DNA from: an uncultured Lachnospiraceae bacterium
GTDB taxonomy: Bacteria; Bacillota; Clostridia; Lachnospirales; Lachnospiraceae
NCBI GenBank assembly: GCA_902803625.1
Contig: CADCQV010000099.1
Span: 1 to 11,430 of the forward strand
Reading direction: 5' to 3'
Length of the DNA stretch: 11,430 nt
Shown here: positions 5,937-11,430 of the stretch, in pieces
Numbering within the stretch: the first letter of the stretch is position 1
Layout of the letters: each line of letters starts with the position of its first letter
Position numbers and translations under genes: made by a program
Notes under the pieces: generated by a model
What the model saw: only the letters and a program-made list of their open reading frames with translations
Told to the model about the DNA's origin: nothing
Databases searched by the model: none

Positions 5937-6938
5937 ATGTCAGAATTTGTAAATCCGGAACTGGTTCCCAAGGTTAAATTTTACACAGGAGAAGAGGTTC
6001 CCTGTATAGGCTTAGGTACCTTCGGCTCAGACAGGGTCAGTGCCGAGGATGTCGCCGGAGCCGTTGACGGGGCTATACGTGCGGGCTACAGAAATGTGGA
6101 CTGTGCAGCCTGCTACGGGAATGAGGACCTTATAGGAAATGTGCTGAAAAAGCTACTGGACGAAAAGGTCGTAAAGAGAGAAGAGCTCTTCATCATGACC
6201 AAGGTCTGGAACGATATGCATAGAAAGGTCAGGGAAGCACTGGAAAAGAGCCTTTCCGATCTTAAGCTTGACTATGTTGATATGTATTATATACACTGGC
6301 CCTTCCCCAATTATCACGCACCTCACTGCGATGTGGATTCGAGGAACCCGGATTCAAAGCCCTTCTCGGTAGAGGAATTCTGTGATACCTACGGACAGAT
6401 AGCCGATCTGAAGAAGGAAGGACTTGTCAGAAATATAGGTATTTCAAACCTTACGATCCCGAAGCTGGATGCGGTTCTGCCGAAGCTTGAGGAGCTTCCG
6501 GCTGCCTGTGAGCTGGAGATACATCCCTGCTTCCAGCAGAATGAGCTGATGCAGTACCTTGTGGATCATAAGATCCAGCCGGTGGGCTATATGCCTCTCG
6601 GAAGTCCCAGACGTCCGGAAAGGGATATAGTGGAGACTGATATAAACGATATGGCAGAACCGGAAATCGTGGAGATCGCAAAGAACCACGGAGTGCATCC
6701 CGCGCTTATCTGCCTGAAGTGGGCACAGCAGAGAGGAGAAATGGCAATACCCTTCTCCATCCATAATTATGTGGCAAACCTTAAGTGCGTGACAGAGGAT
6801 CCCCTTTCTGATGACGAGATGAGGATCATCGGAACCATGGAAAAGAATAACCGTCTTGTAAAGGGACAGGTTTTCCTGTGGCCCGGAGCAAATGACTGGC
6901 ACGACCTCTGGGACGAGGACGGATTTATTGTGAGTTGA
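5937..6938 (+). CDS. Aldo/keto reductase
   Basis: The 333-residue product is a TIM-barrel aldo/keto reductase with the complete catalytic tetrad: Asp55 and Tyr60 (NVDCAACYGNE), Lys89 (MTKVWN) and His120 (YYIHWPF). IGLGTFGS near the N-terminus, the SLSDLKLDYVDMYYIHWP block, VRNIGISNL and LKWAQQRG are family signatures. Members usually use NADPH to reduce aldehydes or open-chain sugars to alcohols. ATG 5937 is preceded by AAGGAGGA (5923-5930) at ideal spacing, which rules out an upstream in-frame ATG at 5850 that would add an unrelated basic extension. Beside a polyol dehydrogenase, the enzyme could reduce an aldose to its alditol, or dispose of an aldehyde released by the aldolase. The length is slightly above the common 280-320 range but similar to aldose-reductase-type members. 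Confidence 0.88.
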   Translation: MSEFVNPELVPKVKFYTGEEVPCIGLGTFGSDRVSAEDVAGAVDGAIRAGYRNVDCAACYGNEDLIGNVLKKLLDEKVVKREELFIMTKVWNDMHRKVREALEKSLSDLKLDYVDMYYIHWPFPNYHAPHCDVDSRNPDSKPFSVEEFCDTYGQIADLKKEGLVRNIGISNLTIPKLDAVLPKLEELPAACELEIHPCFQQNELMQYLVDHKIQPVGYMPLGSPRRPERDIVETDINDMAEPEIVEIAKNHGVHPALICLKWAQQRGEMAIPFSIHNYVANLKCVTEDPLSDDEMRIIGTMEKNNRLVKGQVFLWPGANDWHDLWDEDGFIVS

Positions 6939-6970
6939 TCAACACGGCTTGAGACAGATTGGAAAAAGAA

Positions 6971-7990
6971 ATGCCATCAACCATAAAAGACATAAGGGAT
7001 GAAACGGGGCTGTCGCTTGCTACGATCTCAAAGTATTTAAACGGCGGCAACGTTCTCCCGAAAAATAAGGAGAAGATCGAAGCTGCTGTGGAGAAGCTCC
7101 ACTATCAGGTGAATGAGATAGCCCGCGGGCTCGTGACCAACAGCACGAGAACCGTCGGGGTAAGTGTTTTTGACGTTACAGATGTATTTAACGGCATCAT
7201 TCTCCATGAGATAGGAGTCCAACTATCCAGGCTTGGCTACGGAATGCTGATCGTGGATTCCTCCAATGACCAGAGCAGGGAGGAAAAGAATATCCGTTTT
7301 CTTGTAAATAAGAAGGTTGACGGGATAATATCACTCCCTGTTGCCGGAAGCTCTTCCGTTCTGAATCCGGCTTTTGCGGCAGATATTCCGATCGTACTCC
7401 TGGACAGACAGTACAGGGACAGATCTCTCGACAGTATAACCTTGAATAACAGGGAAGCTGCGGCCGGTGCAGTGAATTATCTCATCGGGAACGGGCACAA
7501 AAAGATAGCCGTGATCTGTGCGAAGCAGGAGTATACCGGGCGTGAACGCTATGAGGGCTTTAAGAGCGCCATGGAAGAGGCGGGGCTGGAGATCCGGAGT
7601 GAGTATGTACTGGACGGAACCCACAGCATGGAGCATGGCTACAATGCCATGAACAGGATATTGAAGCTGAAGGATCGTCCTACAGCCGTTCTATCCACAA
7701 ATTACGGTATAAATCTGGGAGTTGTGATGGCTTTGAACGAGGCAAAGGTGAGCTATCCGGATGACATCTCCGTTGTGGGATTTGATAATCTGATGCTCTC
7801 GAATGTTTTGAAAACCCAGCTTACGGTTATGGAACAGCCAATGGAACGTTTCGGGCAGAAGGGCGTTGAGATCCTTATGCAGAGGATAAATGAAAAGAAG
7901 GAAAACAACGGAAATCTCGTGCATGACGGACATATCAACATTGTCTTAAGTTCCCGTATGCATATGGGTGGATCGGTAAAAAAAATCTGA
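6971..7990 (+). CDS. LacI-family transcriptional repressor
   Basis: The 339-residue protein has an N-terminal LacI helix-turn-helix (STIKDIRDETGLSLATISK, about residues 3-21), then a hinge ending NEIARGL and a periplasmic-binding-protein-like effector domain from TRTVGVSVFD onward. The domain includes the typical DGIISLP, LDRQ and NGHKKIAVIC segments and a DDISVVGFDN block near the C-terminus. Leu-Ala occupies the operator-reading positions equivalent to LacI Tyr17-Gln18. It is the last gene of the catabolic operon, 32 bp after the reductase, so it is probably autoregulated. Palindromes at 48-59 and 8047-8060 are its likely targets. An in-frame TTG at 6959 would add four residues; ATG 6971 matches the family start better, but its ribosome binding site (GGA, 6961-6963) is weak. 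The sugar effector is unknown. Confidence 0.9.
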   Translation: MPSTIKDIRDETGLSLATISKYLNGGNVLPKNKEKIEAAVEKLHYQVNEIARGLVTNSTRTVGVSVFDVTDVFNGIILHEIGVQLSRLGYGMLIVDSSNDQSREEKNIRFLVNKKVDGIISLPVAGSSSVLNPAFAADIPIVLLDRQYRDRSLDSITLNNREAAAGAVNYLIGNGHKKIAVICAKQEYTGRERYEGFKSAMEEAGLEIRSEYVLDGTHSMEHGYNAMNRILKLKDRPTAVLSTNYGINLGVVMALNEAKVSYPDDISVVGFDNLMLSNVLKTQLTVMEQPMERFGQKGVEILMQRINEKKENNGNLVHDGHINIVLSSRMHMGGSVKKI

Positions 7991-8008
7991 TATATTGACT
8001 AAAATGTA

Positions 8009-8037
8009 TTGACATAAAGAAGTATTTATAGGATAAT
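8009..8037 (+). promoter_or_regulatory. Sigma-A promoter of the transport operon
   Basis: A perfect -35 box TTGACA (8009-8014) and a -10 box GATAAT (8032-8037, one mismatch) are separated by 17 bp. The -35 begins 19 bp after the repressor stop codon, with no terminator between them, so readthrough from the catabolic operon could add to expression. The predicted start is near 8044, leaving a leader of about 155 nt. Confidence 0.82.
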
Positions 8038-8046
8038 TGCCAAAGA

Positions 8047-8060
8047 GCGAAACGTTTCGC
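8047..8060. promoter_or_regulatory. LacI-family operator, transport promoter
   Basis: GCGAAACGTTTCGC is a perfect 14-bp palindrome. Its inner 12 bp equals the operator at 48-59, and it starts at the same distance from the -10 box (inner core 11 bp after the last -10 base). The neighbouring gene immediately upstream encodes the LacI-family protein that most probably binds it. Confidence 0.85.
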
Positions 8061-8131
8061 GCGATACTTGGGAAAAAGTGTCGAACCGGAGCCGCCGGAA
8101 TACGGATGAAGACGGACGGCAGGGACAGGCG

Positions 8132-8167
8132 GCCTTGCCGGGAAATCCGGATGTGACCCGGGAAGGC
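8132..8167 (+). promoter_or_regulatory. Leader hairpin of the transport operon
   Basis: GCCTT (8132-8136) pairs with AAGGC (8163-8167). After a G-G mismatch, CCGGG (8138-8142) pairs with CCCGG in the opposite arm (8157-8161), giving ten base pairs around a 14-nt loop. It lies about 20 nt before the ribosome binding site (GGAGGA, 8188-8193). No T run follows, so a role in translation or mRNA stability is more likely than termination. It resembles the leader hairpin at 127-157 in position and first bases. Confidence 0.4.
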
Positions 8168-8198
8168 AGGGGCGAGACTTGAATTATGGAGGAAGATG

Positions 8199-9185
8199 AT
8201 GGACAAGATTAAACAGAATCCGCTGGTCAAAAAGGTGGGATTTAACAGGGTGGTTCTCTGCGGGGTTCTGATCCTTATGTATATCTTTTTCTCGATACTG
8301 GTTCCGGCCATCACGGGCTCGGGATTTGCAGGGATGAGTCACATAATGGGGGCTCTGAACTATGCATATTTCCTGGGATTTCTTTCCCTCGGGGTTACCT
8401 TCGTCATAGCTACGGGAGGCATAGACTTCTCCATAGGGCCGGTAATGTTCTGCTGCGGTCTTATTTCGGGTTACTGCCTGATGACATACAATATGCCGCT
8501 TCCGCTCTGTCTTCTTATCAGTATCCTTATAGGAACTCTTTTCGGGCTTTGGAACGGATATCTGGTGGCATACTGGACGGTTCCTCCCTTTATCGTTTCA
8601 ATGGCATCAATGAATATGGCAAAGGGAATAGCCTCTGTATTTACGAAGACACAGTCTGTCAGCTGGCCGAGATCTACTGACGCCAACGGATGGTTCAGGA
8701 ATCTAGTCAAAGCAGGAGGAATCCCTACCGGTCTCTTATGTTTTCTCGGAGCTGCCGTGATCTGTGCCATTATTCTGAATAATACGAAGTTCGGCCGGTA
8801 TATTATCTGCCTCGGCAGTAATAAAGAAGCAGTAAGGCTTTCGGGTGTGGATACGAAAAAATGGGAGATGTGTGCATATTTGATGTGCGGCATCCTTGTG
8901 GGAATAGCAACTATCTTCTTTGTAGGAACATACACCACGGTTCAGCCGGGATACGGTGATACATACAATAATGAAGCCATTGCGGGATGTGTAATGGGAG
9001 GCACCAGTATGGCCGGTGGACTGGCCTCTATCAGCGGAACCGTCATAGGCGTGCTGATAATATCTCTCCTTCAGGAGGGGATACTGGCTCTGAAGCTTAC
9101 AAAGGATATTCAGCTGATCATAACGGGTATCATTGTTATTGTTGCCGTATATGCGGATGTAATGGCTAGACGGAGGAAGAACTGA
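8199..9185 (+). CDS. Sugar ABC transporter permease (RbsC/MglC type)
   Basis: The 328-residue membrane protein belongs to the ribose/galactose/AI-2 permease family. Signatures are GGIDFSIG (73-80), GSNKEAVRLSGV (206-217) and GGTSMAGG (267-274), and about eight to ten hydrophobic segments cover the protein. The C-terminus ends in the basic tail ARRRKN. Two adjacent ATGs exist at 8196 and 8199; GGAGGA (8188-8193) has better spacing to 8199. It should form half of the membrane channel, with the second permease at 10745 as the other half and the ATPase at 9231 as motor. This is the first gene of the transport operon, under the second operator. The sugar it carries is not readable from sequence, but family members import unphosphorylated mono- or disaccharides. 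Confidence 0.9.
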   Translation: MDKIKQNPLVKKVGFNRVVLCGVLILMYIFFSILVPAITGSGFAGMSHIMGALNYAYFLGFLSLGVTFVIATGGIDFSIGPVMFCCGLISGYCLMTYNMPLPLCLLISILIGTLFGLWNGYLVAYWTVPPFIVSMASMNMAKGIASVFTKTQSVSWPRSTDANGWFRNLVKAGGIPTGLLCFLGAAVICAIILNNTKFGRYIICLGSNKEAVRLSGVDTKKWEMCAYLMCGILVGIATIFFVGTYTTVQPGYGDTYNNEAIAGCVMGGTSMAGGLASISGTVIGVLIISLLQEGILALKLTKDIQLIITGIIVIVAVYADVMARRRKN

Positions 9186-9230
9186 CGGTCCGGTGCCGTT
9201 ACTTAGCGAAGGGAGCGCGAAAGACAGAGT

Positions 9231-10730
9231 ATGGGCGAAATAATCTTACAGATGAAAGAGATAGACAAATCCTTCCCCGGTGTACATGCCTTAGATCATG
9301 TCAATCTCGAGGTGAAACGGGGTGAGGTACATGCTCTTATGGGAGAGAACGGAGCAGGAAAATCCACACTGATGAAGGTTCTGACCGGCATCTACAAGAA
9401 GGATGAGGGAACCATCATATACAGGGGAAAGGAAGTGGAATTCCGCAATACCAGAGAGGCTCAGGATAACGGTGTTGTTATCGTGCATCAGGAGCTAAAT
9501 ATGGTGGGAGACCTGACGGTGGCGCAGAATATCTTTATCGGACGTGAGCCGCGTAAGGGTTTCCGTATAGACGACAAAAAGATGATCGAGGATTCGAAGG
9601 CTCTTTTTGACAGGCTCCATATTGACATCGACCCTACCGAAAAGATGAGTGAGCTTACCGTCGGAAAGCAGCAGATGTGTGAGATAGCCAAGGCGATTTC
9701 CCATAATGCCGAGCTGATCATATTTGATGAGCCTTCGGCCGCACTTACGGAAAAGGAGATCGAGGATCTCTTTACCATAATAAGGGATCTTCGTTCGCAG
9801 GATCTGGGTATCATCTACATCTCCCACAGAATGGATGAAATAAAGGTCATAACGGATCGGGTTACCGTTATGAGAGACGGCGGATATGTGGGAACACTTA
9901 TTACAGAGGAATGTACCAAGGAAGACATCATCAATATGATGGTGGGACGTGTGATATATGAGAAGCCGAAGGAGAAGAGTCTGGTTCCCGCAGATGCTCC
10001 GGTTGTTCTGAAGGTAGAGCATCTGAATGCCGGCAAGATGGTTCAGGATGTGTCCTTTGAGCTTCGAAAGGGCGAGATACTGGGATTCTCCGGGCTTATG
10101 GGTGCGGGACGTACCGAGACTGCAAGGGCTATTTTCGGTGCCGATCCGAAGCAGAGCGGTGACATATATGTGAACGGTGAGAAGGTTGAGATAAATTCAC
10201 CCCAGGATGCGGTTAACCACGGTATCGGATATCTTTCCGAGGACCGGAGGAGATTCGGGATAGTGGTCGGGAAATCAATTACGGAGAATTCCACCATGGC
10301 TGCTCTTTCGGACTATATGAGCGGGCTCTTCATAAATAAGGGCAAGGAAAAACAGGTCTCCGAAAAGTATATAAAGGAGCTGGACACAAAGACACCCAGT
10401 ACTGACCAGCTGGTAGTTAATCTCTCCGGAGGAAACCAGCAGAAGGTTGTTATCGCAAAGTGGCTTGTAAGAAACAGCGATATTCTGATCTTTGATGAAC
10501 CTACGAGGGGTATAGACGTAGGAGCGAAGAACGAGATCTATAAGCTTATGAACAGGCTGGCTGCCGAAGGAAAATCCATTATTATGATATCCTCGGAAAT
10601 GACTGAGATCCTCAGAATGAGTGACAGGATAATAGTTATGTGTGAAGGCAGGAAGACCGGCGAGATCAATATTGAAGAGGCAACGCAGGAACTTATAATG
10701 GATAAGGCTACACGCCAGATGGAAGCTTGA
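9231..10730 (+). CDS. Sugar ABC transporter ATP-binding protein (RbsA/MglA type)
   Basis: The 499-residue protein holds two fused ATPase domains, as in RbsA, MglA and LsrA. Domain 1 has Walker A GENGAGKST (38-46), signature LTVGKQQ (142-148) and Walker B with Asp166-Glu167. Domain 2 has a degenerate Walker A, GLMGAGRTE (from 289) without the lysine, then LSGGNQQK (398-405) and Walker B with Asp422-Glu423. This split between one intact and one degenerate site is normal in the family. The gene lies 45 bp after the first permease and 14 bp before the second. Its ribosome binding site is poor: GAAGGGAG (9208-9214) is 16 bases before the ATG, so low or coupled translation is possible. It energises uptake of the operon's sugar at the cytoplasmic membrane. 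Confidence 0.93.
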   Translation: MGEIILQMKEIDKSFPGVHALDHVNLEVKRGEVHALMGENGAGKSTLMKVLTGIYKKDEGTIIYRGKEVEFRNTREAQDNGVVIVHQELNMVGDLTVAQNIFIGREPRKGFRIDDKKMIEDSKALFDRLHIDIDPTEKMSELTVGKQQMCEIAKAISHNAELIIFDEPSAALTEKEIEDLFTIIRDLRSQDLGIIYISHRMDEIKVITDRVTVMRDGGYVGTLITEECTKEDIINMMVGRVIYEKPKEKSLVPADAPVVLKVEHLNAGKMVQDVSFELRKGEILGFSGLMGAGRTETARAIFGADPKQSGDIYVNGEKVEINSPQDAVNHGIGYLSEDRRRFGIVVGKSITENSTMAALSDYMSGLFINKGKEKQVSEKYIKELDTKTPSTDQLVVNLSGGNQQKVVIAKWLVRNSDILIFDEPTRGIDVGAKNEIYKLMNRLAAEGKSIIMISSEMTEILRMSDRIIVMCEGRKTGEINIEEATQELIMDKATRQMEA

Positions 10731-10744
10731 CTGGAGGCTTTGAG

Positions 10745-11430
10745 ATGAAGAAGAAAAAATCAATAGGTTTATTAGCGGATCAGAAGTTCATAGTGTTGAT
10801 CATAGTAGTGGTCCTCTATGTGGTTTTCTCCTTTATTAGTAAGGACTTCCGCAAATATTCCACATTGGTAATGATGCTGGATTCCACATATTACATACTG
10901 CTTCTGGCCATTGGTGTAACGTTTCCGCTGATCACCGGGGGAGTCGATCTTTCCATCGGGACGGGAATGATATGCTATGGACTCACAGGTGGATACCTGG
11001 TTGTGCAGAGGGGCTATCCCACGTGGGTCGGCCTGGTTGTTGCGGTTCTTTTCGGACTTCTTGTCGGCATTCTGAACGGGATTTTGATCGCTGTTATGGA
11101 TCTGCCGCCATTTCTGGGAACACTTTGTACCTGTATGATGACAAGAGGACTGGGTTCCATATGTGCCAACAGCTTCGCCATTCCCTGGCCCGGAGCAAAG
11201 GCAGAGGGCGGATGGTTCCACAATATATTCAAGCTTACTATGGGGGCGGGCAGAAAGGCTATGAATTACCCCGTAGGTGTAATAGTACTGGCAGTGATCG
11301 TTATCTTGATGAGCTTTGTCCTTAACCATACGAGGGTCGGACGTTACACGATCGCTATAGGGAGCAATAAGGAAGCTACCAGGCTTTCCGGTGTAAATGT
11401 GAGGGCTTATCATATCACAGCCTATGCTAT
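10745..11430 (+). CDS. Second sugar ABC permease, cut by the window end
   Basis: The reading frame is open from ATG 10745 to the window edge, giving 228 residues of an expected 320-330. GGAGG (10733-10737) lies seven bases upstream. A short basic start (MKKKK) leads into a first membrane segment, and GGVDLSIG (65-72) and GSNKEATRLSGV (206-217) match the first permease at nearly the same residue numbers, so the two are paralogues. Two permeases around one double ATPase suggest a heterodimeric channel, as in the LsrACD and YtfRT-YjfF systems, rather than the homodimer of the ribose system. The C-terminal third, including the GGxSxxGG segment, lies outside the window, and a substrate-binding protein gene may follow it. 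Confidence 0.9.
   Translation, partial: MKKKKSIGLLADQKFIVLIIVVVLYVVFSFISKDFRKYSTLVMMLDSTYYILLLAIGVTFPLITGGVDLSIGTGMICYGLTGGYLVVQRGYPTWVGLVVAVLFGLLVGILNGILIAVMDLPPFLGTLCTCMMTRGLGSICANSFAIPWPGAKAEGGWFHNIFKLTMGAGRKAMNYPVGVIVLAVIVILMSFVLNHTRVGRYTIAIGSNKEATRLSGVNVRAYHITAYA

Noticed and set aside
7842..7853. Operator-like TGGAACGTTTCG in the repressor gene
   Set aside because: It has two mismatches to the 12-bp core, is asymmetric, and encodes a conserved segment of the LacI-family protein, so chance is the simpler explanation.
10772..11413. 213-codon minus-strand open frame at the right end
   Set aside because: It is antisense to the second permease, whose signatures are unmistakable on the + strand; the composition is typical of reversed membrane-protein codons.

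Overview
This window holds a carbohydrate-catabolism locus, all on the + strand, with ordinary bacterial gene packing. Strong AGGAGG-type ribosome binding sites, many AGA/ATA codons, moderate GC content and the mix of protein families suggest a Bacillota gut or rumen bacterium, most likely of the Lachnospiraceae. That placement is inferred from style only; no marker gene is present.

Region 1 (about 1-7990) is a catabolic operon. A near-consensus sigma-A promoter (9-37) is followed by a perfect LacI-type palindrome (48-59) and a structured leader. The genes are a FucU-type mutarotase (186-641), GatZ/KbaZ-like tagatose-bisphosphate aldolase accessory subunit (712-2010), GatY/KbaY-like class II aldolase (2281-3126), FGGY sugar kinase (3144-4661), GatD-like zinc polyol(-phosphate) dehydrogenase (4786-5835), aldo/keto reductase (5937-6938) and a LacI-family repressor (6971-7990). 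Two gaps, between the aldolase subunits and between kinase and dehydrogenase, hold copies of a dispersed palindromic repeat with core CCTGAGCG...CGAAGGATC. These include three exact 33-bp tandem copies, two facing pairs able to form long hairpins, and a decayed ~26-bp half-repeat array.

Region 2 (about 8009 to the window end) is a transport operon with its own promoter (8009-8037). Its 14-bp operator (8047-8060) sits at exactly the same distance from the -10 box as in region 1. It encodes a ribose/galactose-type (RbsC/MglC) permease, a double-domain RbsA/MglA ATPase and a second permease cut off by the window edge. No substrate-binding protein is visible; it may lie downstream.

Inferred logic: one LacI-family regulator, last gene of the catabolic operon, represses both operons until an unphosphorylated sugar or polyol arrives through the ABC transporter. 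GatYZ and GatD are the classical galactitol enzymes, but here they lack a PTS and an isomerase and are joined by a mutarotase, an aldo/keto reductase and an FGGY kinase. A plausible but unproven reading is an oxidoreductive route: aldose to alditol (AKR), alditol to ketose (GatD-like), ketose phosphate (FGGY kinase), then aldol cleavage (GatYZ). The real substrate cannot be read from the sequence.
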